Source: Providencia vermicola (GTDB lineage: Bacteria > Pseudomonadota > Gammaproteobacteria > Enterobacterales > Enterobacteriaceae). From it: a DNA stretch of 64,000 bases. This document shows positions 55,429 to 64,000 of the stretch, piece by piece (the first letter of the stretch is position 1; each line of letters starts with the position of its first letter). The stretch covers positions 2,917,001 to 2,981,000 of the forward strand of contig NZ_CP048796.1 in the NCBI RefSeq assembly GCF_010748935.1, given 5' to 3'. The translations under genes were made by a program, and so were the position numbers. The notes under the pieces were generated by a model, which had not been told where the DNA came from, ran no database searches, and was given only the letters and a program-made list of their open reading frames with translations.

Positions 55429-55872
55429 ATGCAAGGTATCAAACGAAAAGTCGTTTTTATTACCGCCTATGAAGTGATTGGCTGGTTAATTTCATCACTG
55501 GCACTTGCCTTTCTTTCTGGTAATTCGGCAGAAACCACAGGGCCATTAGCGCTTGTTATCACGACGATTGCCGTGAGCTGGAATTTTATTTTCAATACCG
55601 CATTCGAATATTGGGAGTCAAAACAAACATCGAGGATCAGGACATTCCGTCGACGGTTTGCCCATGCAATTTTATTTCAGCTAACCTTAGTGGTCTTTTT
55701 AATTCCACTTATTGCATGGTGGTTATCGGTTAGTTTGCTGCAAGCCTTAATACTCGATTTTGCGTTAATTATATTTATTCCTATTTATACTTTCTTCTTT
55801 AATTGGGCTTTTGACAAAATATTTGGCTTACCTAAATCGGCCTTACCACAAGAAGAGAATATGATTCAGTAA
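55429..55872 (+). CDS. PACE-family efflux transporter (AceI-like)
   Basis: A 147-residue protein with two bacterial transmembrane pair (BTP) domains, four helices in all. The first half has KRKVVFITAYEVIGW and VSWNFIFNTAFEYWE; the second repeats RRRFAHAILFQ and IFIPIYTFFFNWAFDKIFG. PACE pumps export chlorhexidine, proflavine or short-chain polyamines by proton exchange. The divergent LysR gene suggests inducible control. Confidence 0.88.
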   Translation: MQGIKRKVVFITAYEVIGWLISSLALAFLSGNSAETTGPLALVITTIAVSWNFIFNTAFEYWESKQTSRIRTFRRRFAHAILFQLTLVVFLIPLIAWWLSVSLLQALILDFALIIFIPIYTFFFNWAFDKIFGLPKSALPQEENMIQ

Positions 55873-55888
55873 TATGACGTTAATGATA

Positions 55889-55911
55889 TGCCATCTTACA
55901 TAAAGATGGCA
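55889..55911. terminator. Hairpin between PACE and DUF2798 genes
   Basis: TGCCATCTT and AAGATGGCA form a 9-bp stem around ACATA between two convergent stops. A clear U-run is absent, so it is only a possible shared terminator. Confidence 0.45.
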
Positions 55912-55917
55912 AAGTCA

Positions 55918-56181
55918 TTAGCTTTTAACAAAAAATAAAGACACTTTTTTCGCTAGCGGTAAAACAATTAATACTGTCGGAAAAGCTATCATCCATGATA
56001 ACAACCAAGAACTTAACCAAGGTGCGAATATTTCACTATTCAAGCCCAAGGCTTTTACAATACTAATAAAAGAAACAATACCGCTCATCACTAATGATAA
56101 GAAAAAAGGAATAAGAAAAATCAAAGCTCTGGTAGGAAGTTTGGGGATCCCCAAAATTGTATTTTTATTTTCTAATGACAT
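55918..56181 (-). CDS. DUF2798 membrane protein
   Basis: The 87-residue protein has two membrane helices (about 19-42 and 58-80), with FLIPFFLSLVMSGIVSFIS and WLLSWMIAFPTVLIVLPLAKK, the pattern of DUF2798. The function is unknown; its gene converges with the PACE gene. The surrounding 240 bases to the next gene hold no further frame. Confidence 0.78.
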   Translation of the reverse strand: MSLENKNTILGIPKLPTRALIFLIPFFLSLVMSGIVSFISIVKALGLNSEIFAPWLSSWLLSWMIAFPTVLIVLPLAKKVSLFFVKS

Positions 56182-56422
56182 TCTATAGACTCCAAATTAC
56201 ACGCATACAACAGCATATAACTGTTGCATAACAAAGTTATATGCGTTGATTAACGTAAACGCTTACGAGTCTTTTAGACCAATAGAAAGTCATATTTTAA
56301 GTATATCTTTCTGCTTGTCAAATAGTATATCTCAACAGTAATTCCGATCTTAATTATCCATAACATGTGGTTGGCTCTTACCTAATGAGCAATTATTCTA
56401 CAAACCCAACTCTGCTGATTAA

Positions 56423-57049
<627 letters not shown>

Positions 57050-57057
57050 TCAACGCC

Positions 57058-57651
57058 TCACGGCTGAGTGATGTGATGCTTTATTTGTGTACTCATAAAC
57101 TGATAGAGTTGATTAAACTCTTCTATTGATGAAACAGCACGAATAGGAAAAATAATAAAATCGTTGTCACTGGTTTGTACAAATATCAGTTCGTTATCTC
57201 GTTTGACTTTTTTTACTCGCGGCCAAAACACTTTATAACTACTGTTATCTTGGATGAACTCAATAAAATATCGATTTATTTTGATATGACGTAGATAGGT
57301 TTCATCATTCTGTTCTTTATTTTCATATTTTTTCATAAAATAATTTTCTAACTTTTGAGATAGAAAAAATGCGAATAATGCAACAACAACCAAAGCCAAG
57401 CCTAACCAGCTCATTCTCTGTAACCGTGCTATTTCAGGGTCGATATCTGTTGATAACATTAGCAGAGATAACACGATAAAAATAATGAATAGGCCACCAA
57501 TACTCAGGCTGTATAAACCGATCTTTGCTAAATAGAGTACCCACTGATAAGGCTTAGCGATTTCAATTCTTTGATATTCTTTTATCTGTTTTTGGATCTT
57601 TCTTATTTCAGAAATAGAAAGTGAAAATTTGACTTCGTAGCGATCTTTCAT
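57058..57651 (-). CDS. YcxB-like membrane protein
   Basis: A 197-residue protein with a short cytoplasmic start (DRYEVKFSLSISEI), two membrane helices (about 49-70 and 83-105) and a C-terminal cytoplasmic domain with IKINRYFIEFIQDNSSYKVFWPRVKKVKRDNELIFV, the YcxB-like pattern. No function is known. The ATG at 57651 is chosen because family proteins begin here; the frame runs 14 codons further. Its gene sits between aac(2')-I and the lac-type regulator. Confidence 0.72.
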   Translation of the reverse strand: MKDRYEVKFSLSISEIRKIQKQIKEYQRIEIAKPYQWVLYLAKIGLYSLSIGGLFIIFIVLSLLMLSTDIDPEIARLQRMSWLGLALVVVALFAFFLSQKLENYFMKKYENKEQNDETYLRHIKINRYFIEFIQDNSSYKVFWPRVKKVKRDNELIFVQTSDNDFIIFPIRAVSSIEEFNQLYQFMSTQIKHHITQP

Positions 57652-57811
57652 CTTACAGATACTTAATAGTGATAGTGGCTCTGATACGCTCAAAGTATCA
57701 TAACATTGCTAACTCTAATAGCCACGATGAAACAGAGATGCCATACTTGTCGCAGTGGGTAAGTCATCGAATAACAATGCATAATACCCACTCGTCGCGA
57801 ATAGATAGCGT

Positions 57812-58825
57812 TTAAAATGTATTCGTAAGCTTCCCTCTAACAATAACCTTTGCAGGTTTTGCCGTTTCATCCGATGCTCTTCTCACCGCCATATTAATCA
57901 CTTGCCACGATATTTCTTGCAAATCGTGTGAAATACAAGGGAAGTTAAAACCATAGATTGATGAATAAGAAACTTCATCAATGCTGAACAATGAAACATC
58001 ATCTCGCAATGATATTTGATTTTTAATACAAGCCTTAATAATTCCTAACGAAATTTGGTTATTACAACCAACAAAAAAATCGGGAGATTTATTTTTTTGA
58101 AGATAACTATCTGTAATCTTATAGGCTTCATCCATCAGAAAATCCGCATATAAAATCTCAACATGATTAACACTACCTTGTAAAGCGGCTTTCAGCCCTG
58201 TCACCCTATCGCGGGCAACATTTGAATCTTCAGGCCCTGATACGATAACAACACTTTTTGCATCCTGCGATTGGATAAAACGCCCTGCTTGCAGCCCACA
58301 ATCTAAATTATCGATGTAGACACCACTACATTGTTTAATATCCACTTCCCGATCAACAAGGATAACGGGAATATTAAGCAGTTCAAGTTGCTTAAAGTAA
58401 GCGGGCTGATAAAAACGGTCAGAAGAAACAACCGAAAGAATAATCGCATCCACATTGTAACCAATCAGTTTTTCAATGATTCGCGCTTCATTTTCTTTCG
58501 ATTCGTAAGAGTCAAAAACTAATGTGTCATAACCGACTTGATAGGCTTCTTGTGTCATCAATTTCGCTAACCCCCCGAAAAAGGGGTTTCCCATATCAGG
58601 GGTAACGATGCCTATCGTTTTTGATGATTTCGCACGTAGATTACGAGCAACCGCATTAACAACATAACCGATTTTATCCGCCGCTTCTAAAATCCTTTTC
58701 AACGTCTCGGGATGAACTTTATCTGGCTGAGAAAAAGCACGAGATGCTGTAATTTTACTTACATTAGCAAGTGCCGCTACGTTTTCTAACGTCACTTTCT
58801 GTGACTTATGCTCTGCCAATTTCAT
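57812..58825 (-). CDS. LacI-family regulator of the pentose cluster
   Basis: The 337-residue regulator has a LacI headpiece (VTLENVAALANVSKITASRAFSQPDKVHPETLKRI at about 11-45) and hinge, then the two-lobed sugar-binding part with TIGIVTPDMGNPFFGGLAK, IPVILVDREVD and VIVSGPEDSNVARDRVTGL. It lies upstream of the D-lyxose isomerase, in the same direction, and divergent from the dehydrogenase. Repeated AATGATAC-type half-sites lie before it and in the divergent gap, which suggests it represses the set and itself. AAGGAG precedes the ATG. The effector is probably a pentose or pentitol. Confidence 0.9.
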   Translation of the reverse strand: MKLAEHKSQKVTLENVAALANVSKITASRAFSQPDKVHPETLKRILEAADKIGYVVNAVARNLRAKSSKTIGIVTPDMGNPFFGGLAKLMTQEAYQVGYDTLVFDSYESKENEARIIEKLIGYNVDAIILSVVSSDRFYQPAYFKQLELLNIPVILVDREVDIKQCSGVYIDNLDCGLQAGRFIQSQDAKSVVIVSGPEDSNVARDRVTGLKAALQGSVNHVEILYADFLMDEAYKITDSYLQKNKSPDFFVGCNNQISLGIIKACIKNQISLRDDVSLFSIDEVSYSSIYGFNFPCISHDLQEISWQVINMAVRRASDETAKPAKVIVRGKLTNTF

Positions 58826-58841
58826 CTCCTTATTAAATTAA

Positions 58842-58870
58842 GTATCATTTCGTACCATTATAGTATCATT
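58842..58870. promoter_or_regulatory. Three phased half-sites upstream of the LacI gene
   Basis: GTATCATT (58842-58849), GTACCATT (58852-58859) and GTATCATT (58863-58870) are spaced 10 and 11 bases, one helical turn. The same half-site appears in the divergent gap at 59469-59486 and 59628-59645. Confidence 0.55.
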
Positions 58871-58901
58871 TAATCGTTTCAGTCATGTAAAACCCACAAT
58901 A

Positions 58902-59453
58902 TTATTCAATACCTTCTAAACGACGTACTCTAGGATCCGTAAAAATATCGAACTCATCACGGCTTTCGCTGGAAAACTCTGACACTACCGCCCCCATGCT
59001 ACCCGCTTTAAACCAGTGTAGTGTATTCGGTTTGATGGTGTACTGCTCCCCCGGCTTCAATAGAATAAAACGGTTACATTGATACCATTGCTCATCCCCT
59101 TCCGGTTTATGACAAATGGGTTCACCTGATTCATTTTCATTCAATGTTAATGAGTCATCATCAACAAACAAGTACACCTCCCCCCAACGACAACGAAAGG
59201 TTTCTTGCTTACCGATTGAAGAGCCGAACGGTGGGTGCCGATGTTCTGGGCACACTTGATCAGGAAAAAGAACCAATTCTTTAGCACAATAACGTTCGTT
59301 ATTACAATAAGTTAATAGTTGTAAGCCTGGACGAGGATAATCAGGTAATCCAAAACTCGCAATCTCAATACGTGCTTTTTCTTCTTCAGTGATACGCAGT
59401 TGTGCTTTCTTTAGGAAATTAACGACTTGCTGTTGATATTGTGCTTTATTCAT
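58902..59453 (-). CDS. D-lyxose ketol-isomerase
   Basis: The 183-residue cupin enzyme interconverts D-lyxose and D-xylulose (and D-mannose/D-fructose). Its length and pattern match the Providencia enzyme: ELVLFPDQVCPEHRHPPFGS with metal-binding His residues and Glu, KQETFRCRWGEVYLFVDD, FILLKPGEQYTIKPNTLHWFKAG and EFSSESRDEFDIFTDPR. It binds Mn2+ or Fe2+. Product D-xylulose feeds the xylulokinase across the divergent gap. The start at 59453 lies 16 bases from an operator-like site. Confidence 0.9.
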   Translation of the reverse strand: MNKAQYQQQVVNFLKKAQLRITEEEKARIEIASFGLPDYPRPGLQLLTYCNNERYCAKELVLFPDQVCPEHRHPPFGSSIGKQETFRCRWGEVYLFVDDDSLTLNENESGEPICHKPEGDEQWYQCNRFILLKPGEQYTIKPNTLHWFKAGSMGAVVSEFSSESRDEFDIFTDPRVRRLEGIE

Positions 59454-59468
59454 CAGATGAATCTCCTT

Positions 59469-59486
59469 AATGATACCGATAACATT
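59469..59486. promoter_or_regulatory. Candidate operator 1 of the pentose regulon
   Basis: AATGATACCGATAACATT, an imperfect dyad with a central CG as LacI-family operators have, 16 bases from the D-lyxose isomerase start. Confidence 0.55.
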
Positions 59487-59627
59487 ATAGCGGCATCATG
59501 GTTACAAAAAATGTGATCCACTAGCCTATTTCCCCCCTTGCATTTACAAAAATGCTACTCATTTAATGAAACTACAACCTACATCACATAAAAATAATAA
59601 AATTCGATCTAATATCCGCATCATTAA

Positions 59628-59645
59628 AATGATATCGATACCATA
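59628..59645. promoter_or_regulatory. Candidate operator 2 of the pentose regulon
   Basis: AATGATATCGATACCATA, very similar to the site at 59469 and the same 18-base layout, 20 bases before the dehydrogenase start. Confidence 0.55.
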
Positions 59646-59665
59646 GAAATGAGCCAGAGGTAATC

Positions 59666-60703
59666 ATGAAAGCATTAGTACTCGAAAAAGCAGGAAAAAT
59701 TTCTATTCAGGATTGGCAAAGCCCTGAAGTCCTCGGTGAGGATGACGTCGAAATTAAAATTCATACTGTGGGTATTTGCGGTAGTGATGTTCACTACTAC
59801 CAACATGGGCGTATTGGTCCATTTGTCGTTGAAAAACCGATGATTCTAGGGCATGAAGCATCAGGTGTGATCACCGCTGTCGGTAAAAATGTCACTCATT
59901 TAAAAGTCGGTGATCGTGTTTGTATGGAGCCTGGCATTCCTAATTTACAATCAACGCAATCACGTGCGGGCCTCTATAACCTAGATCCTGCGGTTCGATT
60001 CTGGGCAACTCCGCCGATTGACGGTTGTCTGCGTGAAAGCGTTATTCATCCAGCCGCCTTTACCTTCAAGCTTCCTGAGAATGTTTCTTTTGCTGAAGGC
60101 GCAATGGTTGAACCTCTTGCTATCGGTATGCAAGCTGCGACAAAAGCAGAAATTAAGCCCGGTGATATTGCTCTCGTTATTGGTGCAGGTACCATCGGCA
60201 TCATCACCGCGTTGTCTGCGCTCGCTGGCGGCTGTTCAGACGTTATTATCTGTGATTTATTTGATAAAAAATTGGAAGTTGCTAAGCAATATCCGGGGCT
60301 ACACCCAATTAACAGTAAAGATACCCAAGCCATCGCAGATAAAGTTAATGAATTGACGGAAGGTAATGGCGTGAATGTTCTGTTTGAGTGCAGTGGTGCC
60401 AAAGCCGTTATTGCCAACATCACTGAACACATGGCGCCGGGTGGAACCGCTGTGCTCGTTGGTATGCCAATCGATCCTGCACCTTTAGATATCGTGTCTG
60501 CACAAGCGAAAGAAATTACCTTTAAAACCATCTTCCGTTACGCAAACATGTACCCACGTACTATCCGTTTACTCAGTGCCGGCAAACTTAATGTAAAACC
60601 ATTATTATCAGCAACCTATAAGTTTAAGGACAGTGTTGAAGCTTATGAGCGCGCTGCCGAAGGTCGCCCAACCGATATTAAGATTGTATTAGAAATGGAG
60701 TAA
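59666..60703 (+). CDS. Zn-dependent polyol (xylitol/sorbitol-type) dehydrogenase
   Basis: A 345-residue medium-chain dehydrogenase. The catalytic zinc ligands are Cys (CGSDVHYYQHG), His (GHEASG) and Glu; the Rossmann motif is VIGAGTIGI. It would oxidise xylitol, or a related pentitol, to D-xylulose with NAD. The usual lobe of four Cys for the structural zinc is missing: the region MEPGIPNLQSTQSRAGLYNLD has none, a known variation in some bacterial polyol dehydrogenases. AGAGG precedes the ATG; xylB starts 3 bases after the stop. Xylitol, sorbitol and arabitol cannot be separated by sequence. Confidence 0.82.
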   Translation: MKALVLEKAGKISIQDWQSPEVLGEDDVEIKIHTVGICGSDVHYYQHGRIGPFVVEKPMILGHEASGVITAVGKNVTHLKVGDRVCMEPGIPNLQSTQSRAGLYNLDPAVRFWATPPIDGCLRESVIHPAAFTFKLPENVSFAEGAMVEPLAIGMQAATKAEIKPGDIALVIGAGTIGIITALSALAGGCSDVIICDLFDKKLEVAKQYPGLHPINSKDTQAIADKVNELTEGNGVNVLFECSGAKAVIANITEHMAPGGTAVLVGMPIDPAPLDIVSAQAKEITFKTIFRYANMYPRTIRLLSAGKLNVKPLLSATYKFKDSVEAYERAAEGRPTDIKIVLEME

Positions 60704-60706
60704 TAC

Positions 60707-62218
60707 ATGACACTGTATGCTGGGATCGATTGCGGTACGCAAAGTACTAAAGTCGTTATCGTTGATAGCGAAAGCGCACAAATATTGGGTGAAGGTTCCG
60801 CGCCTCACCCTCTCATAAGCGAAGCATCTGGGCGCCGTGAACAGCATGCTTCTTGGTGGACAGATGCACTGGAAATAGCATTTCACCAAGCAATTAATAA
60901 CGCTGGAATTGAAGGTAAAGAAATTGCTGCTGTTGCCGTTTCGGGTCAACAACATGGTTTTGTGCCACTCGATAGTCAAGGTCATGTTATCGCCCCCGTT
61001 AAACTATGGTGCGATACTGAAACGGCCGCAGAAAATCAAAACATTGTTGATGCATTAGGTGGCACAGAAGGTGCTTTATCCCAACTAGGGTTAATGCCTC
61101 AAACGGGTTATACCATTTCTAAAATTTTGTGGCTAAAAACACATCATCCTGAACTTTGGGAGCAGTTAGACACGGTGTTGCTGCCACATGATTACCTTAA
61201 TTTTTGGCTAACGGGTGTTCGTATTGCTGAATTTGGCGATGCATCAGGAACTGGGCTACTGAATATTCGCACGCGTGAATGGGATACTCATACCATCAAT
61301 CTGATTGATGATTCAGGCCGTTTACAGCGAGCGCTTCCTCCGTTGGTTACCGCTGAAACCTGTATTGGTACTGTATTGCCGGAAATTGCTTGTCGATTAG
61401 GCATATCGAGCCAAACAAAAGTGGCGACTGGTGGCGGTGATAATATGATGGCAGCCATTGGCACTGGCAATATTGTACCCGGTATCATCACAATGAGCTT
61501 GGGGACTTCAGGCACACTCTTTACCTACTCGAAAACGCCTGTTGTCGCAAATTCAGAGATGATTGCTGGTTTTTGTTCATCAACAAATGGCTGGTTACCA
61601 TTAATTTGTACAATGAATGTGACCTCAGCAACCACGGCAGTACAAAAATTCCTCAATCTTGATTTAAAGAGCTTTAATCAAGCCTTAGAACAGACCGAAC
61701 CTGGCGCTAATGGTTTGAAAATGTTGCCATTCTTTAATGGCGAGCGCGTTCCACAATTACCGCAAGCTAAAGCCAGTATTCATAATATTGATAGCAGCAA
61801 TCTCAATGCTCAAAACCTAAGCCTCGCCGTTGTTGAAAGTGCAACTTATGGCCTACGTTTTGGTATTGATTTATTCCGTAAACAAGGAATACATGCTCAT
61901 GAAATTCGTCTCACTGGCGGTGGCGCGAAAAGTGCCAAATGGCGTCAAATTGTTGCAAATATTATGAATGTTCCTGTTATTTGCGTCACTAACAGTGAAG
62001 CGGCGGCGTTGGGCGCGGCAATTCAAGCTATCTGGTGCGATACCTTAACTGAACATGATGATAAAACAGCATTATTAGAAAAAATTTGTCGGCAATTTGT
62101 GCATCTTGATGAGAGCACACTCGTCATACCCGACAACCAAAAAGTATCTTGCTATGAAGGTTTATATCAAGATTACCTTTCGTTACTCCAAGCTGAATAT
62201 CCAGAGGTGGCAATATGA
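60707..62218 (+). CDS. xylB: Xylulokinase XylB
   Basis: A 503-residue FGGY-family kinase that phosphorylates D-xylulose to xylulose-5-phosphate. It has the ATPase core DCGTQSTKVV, AVSGQQHGFV, the catalytic-type Asp in GDASGTGLLN, GGGDNMMAAIG, SLGTSGTLF and RLTGGGAKSAKWRQI. Context with a dehydrogenase and lyxose isomerase, both giving D-xylulose, supports this substrate. Its TGA overlaps the ATG of the next gene (ATGA). Confidence 0.93.
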   Translation: MTLYAGIDCGTQSTKVVIVDSESAQILGEGSAPHPLISEASGRREQHASWWTDALEIAFHQAINNAGIEGKEIAAVAVSGQQHGFVPLDSQGHVIAPVKLWCDTETAAENQNIVDALGGTEGALSQLGLMPQTGYTISKILWLKTHHPELWEQLDTVLLPHDYLNFWLTGVRIAEFGDASGTGLLNIRTREWDTHTINLIDDSGRLQRALPPLVTAETCIGTVLPEIACRLGISSQTKVATGGGDNMMAAIGTGNIVPGIITMSLGTSGTLFTYSKTPVVANSEMIAGFCSSTNGWLPLICTMNVTSATTAVQKFLNLDLKSFNQALEQTEPGANGLKMLPFFNGERVPQLPQAKASIHNIDSSNLNAQNLSLAVVESATYGLRFGIDLFRKQGIHAHEIRLTGGGAKSAKWRQIVANIMNVPVICVTNSEAAALGAAIQAIWCDTLTEHDDKTALLEKICRQFVHLDESTLVIPDNQKVSCYEGLYQDYLSLLQAEYPEVAI

Positions 62219-63717
62219 CAAACTCGGTGGACATTCAAGCGGATGAACTTTTACATATCACTGGGGTTAAAAAATCATTTGGGCCTGTAGTGGCATTAAA
62301 AAATGCACAATTTAGCCTGAAAAAAGGGTCTATTCATGCTTTATGCGGCGGAAATGGCGCTGGCAAATCGACCTTTTTAAGTATCCTAATGGGGTTCATC
62401 CAGCCTGATTCGGGTGACATCATAGTGAAAGGCAAACATTGCCATTTTCATCAACCAAAAGATGCACTTAATGCAGGCATTGCAATTGTTCAACAAGAGC
62501 TTAGCTCAATTCCTGATCTCACCATTGCTGAGAATATCTGGTTAGGTCGCGAACCTAAAAAGCTCGGCTTTGTCGATTTCAAAAAAATGAATCAGCTAAC
62601 GGCTGATTTAATGGCAGACTTGCATTTTGATCTCTCACCCACAGAAAAAGTGCGTAATCTCAGTGTTGCTGAACAACAGCTGGTCGAGATAGCCAAAGCA
62701 CTGTCTCACTCTGATGCTGATATCATCATTATGGATGAGCCGACATCCGCTATTGGTGAAGAAGATGCACAAAAGATTTTTGACGTTATTACTCGTTTAG
62801 CGCAAATGGGGAAAGGGATTATTTATGTTTCCCACCGTCTCTCTGAAATATTTCAAATTGCTGACACTTTTTCTATTTTCCGCGATGGCACATTTATTAC
62901 AGAAGGTGCAATTGCAGATATCACACGTGAGCAGCTCATTGAACATATTATTGGTGGTGAATTTAAAGATGAATTTGCCAAATTTAATCAGCCTACCAAT
63001 GAAACGATCTTAACTGTCGAACAGTTAAGTTGGCTCGATAAAATCAAAAATATCAGTTTAACCCTTAAAAAAGGGGAGATTCTGGGAATATATGGACTTG
63101 TCGGCTCAGGGCGAAGTGAATTTCTCGATCTTATTTTCGGTATTGAGCACGCCTCTGCGGGAACCATTAAAGTTAACAATACTGAATTAGGCAAGCACTC
63201 TCCTCAAGATGCGATCAAAGCTGGTATTGCTTATGTAACTGAGGATAGAAAAGAAACGGGTTTAATGTTAGGCCGTTCAATTAATGAAAATATTAACATC
63301 GCCTCTTTTTCAGAGATTAGTCGTGCCAGTTTCATTAATGAGAAGAAAGAACAAGCTCGCGCCGATGACATGATCAAATTATTCAACATTAAAACCCCCG
63401 ATGCCGATCAACTGGCAGGAAATCTCAGTGGCGGTAATCAACAAAAAGTCGTTCTAGGCCGTTGGGCACTGCTTGACCCTGAAGTGATGTTACTTGATGA
63501 ACCTACTCGGGGTATTGATGTTGGCGCCAAAAAAGAGATCTATCGTTATATGTCGGAATTTGCTCTGAAAGGTAAAGGGATCATCATGGTCTCCTCCGAA
63601 TTATCGGAAATTATCGGGATGAGCGATCGCATTATTGTCTTCCGTAACGGTGAGCTTGCTGGCGAACTTTCTGCTGCTGAAGCAACTCAGACAGAATTAA
63701 TGAAACTTGCTGTTTAA
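62215..63717 (+). CDS. Sugar ABC transporter, ATP-binding protein
   Basis: The 500-residue protein has two fused ABC domains as in RbsA/XylG/MglA. The first Walker A is GGNGAGKSTFL with signature NLSVAEQQLVEIA and Walker B IIIMDEPTSA. The second has the atypical G-x-x-G-S-G-R (GLVGSGRSEFL), LSGGNQQKV and LLDEPTRGIDVG. It powers uptake of a sugar or polyol. Translation is coupled to xylB through ATGA. The permease follows 44 bases downstream. Confidence 0.93.
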   Translation: MTNSVDIQADELLHITGVKKSFGPVVALKNAQFSLKKGSIHALCGGNGAGKSTFLSILMGFIQPDSGDIIVKGKHCHFHQPKDALNAGIAIVQQELSSIPDLTIAENIWLGREPKKLGFVDFKKMNQLTADLMADLHFDLSPTEKVRNLSVAEQQLVEIAKALSHSDADIIIMDEPTSAIGEEDAQKIFDVITRLAQMGKGIIYVSHRLSEIFQIADTFSIFRDGTFITEGAIADITREQLIEHIIGGEFKDEFAKFNQPTNETILTVEQLSWLDKIKNISLTLKKGEILGIYGLVGSGRSEFLDLIFGIEHASAGTIKVNNTELGKHSPQDAIKAGIAYVTEDRKETGLMLGRSINENINIASFSEISRASFINEKKEQARADDMIKLFNIKTPDADQLAGNLSGGNQQKVVLGRWALLDPEVMLLDEPTRGIDVGAKKEIYRYMSEFALKGKGIIMVSSELSEIIGMSDRIIVFRNGELAGELSAAEATQTELMKLAV

Positions 63718-63761
63718 TTCAGTGACATTGATTTTTATTTTAAATAATAAAGAGAAAAACA

Positions 63762-64000
63762 ATGAATAGTACTTACTCTACACCAACACCGGGGATGTCC
63801 TTTCTCGCTCGCAATAAGAAGAATATGCATAAGTACGGCATTATTATGGCTTTCTTTGTTCTTTGCCTGATTGTCGCTGTTATTGGTGAAGTGCAAGTGG
63901 CGCGCGGCGAATGGACAAATAACTATTTCCTTAGCCAAGACAATATGCTGATTGTCTTACGTCAAATATCCATTAACGGTATTTTAGCGATAGGGATGAC
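63762..64000 (+). CDS. Sugar ABC transporter permease, 5' part
   Basis: The first 79 codons of an RbsC-like permease are present; the window ends inside it. After a hydrophilic start (MNSTYSTPTPGMSFLARNKK) there is a first membrane helix (GIIMAFFVLCLIVAVIG) and NNYFLSQDNMLIVLRQISINGILAIGM, the family pattern. AGAGAAAAAC precedes the ATG. A periplasmic binding protein gene is expected beyond the edge. Confidence 0.88.
   Translation, partial: MNSTYSTPTPGMSFLARNKKNMHKYGIIMAFFVLCLIVAVIGEVQVARGEWTNNYFLSQDNMLIVLRQISINGILAIGM

Overview
The window is about 64 kb of low-GC gammaproteobacterial chromosome. It belongs to the Morganellaceae and most likely to Providencia. The strongest clue is a gene at 56.4-57.0 kb whose product closely resembles AAC(2')-Ia, the chromosomal aminoglycoside 2'-N-acetyltransferase known from Providencia stuartii. 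A D-lyxose isomerase like the one described from Providencia, and many enterobacterial core genes (putA, pyrC, lpxL, fdnGHI, agp) with slightly diverged products, agree with this. I see no phage, insertion sequence, integron or CRISPR array.

Layout. 0-10 kb: 3' end of cycA, a GST-like protein, the divergent putP/putA proline pair with five GTTGCA PutA-binding motifs, a monocistronic fliZ without fliA, a 1.2 kb AT-rich gap with three DnaA-box-like sites, and a small lipoprotein. 10-16 kb: an mgtCB Mg2+ operon with two previously unannotated leader mini-ORFs, dsrB, a cold-shock gene and ylaC. 16-20 kb: three tRNA-Asn genes with their own promoters; the first two lie in a ~147 bp direct repeat that brackets a Ser-type arylsulfatase and its radical-SAM maturase. 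20-23.5 kb: pyrC with a CTP-responsive-type leader, bssS, an RcsA-like regulator and trhO. 23.7-33.2 kb: zevAB metal transport and the complete tetrathionate respiration locus ttrBCA/ttrSR, sitting between trhO and lpxL, which are neighbours in E. coli. 33.4-39.2 kb: lpxL, mdtG, a POT peptide transporter, a PhzF protein and a thioesterase. 39.5-42.4 kb: an amide-utilisation operon amiE-amiB-amiS behind a strong CRP-like site. 43-49 kb: a Sel1 protein, uspF, three GNATs, agp, a YbaK protein and an unknown gene. 49-53.7 kb: the selenocysteine formate dehydrogenase-N operon fdnGHI. 54-57.7 kb: ynfA with an apparent N-terminal frameshift, a LysR/PACE efflux pair, a DUF2798 protein, aac(2')-I and a YcxB-like membrane protein. 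57.8-64 kb: a pentose/pentitol cluster made of a LacI regulator, D-lyxose isomerase, polyol dehydrogenase, xylulokinase and a sugar ABC transporter cut by the window end.

How the genes work together. fdnGHI (formate oxidation) and ttrBCA (tetrathionate reduction) are compatible halves of anaerobic respiratory chains in a gut or host setting. The lyxose isomerase and polyol dehydrogenase both deliver D-xylulose to the xylulokinase. AmiS, AmiE and AmiB form an amide import, hydrolysis and chaperone-like unit. The most novel signals are the two Pro-Pro mini-ORFs of mgtCB, one of which contains an anti-Shine-Dalgarno complementary to the mgtC ribosome site, and the repeated LacI-type half-sites around the pentose cluster.
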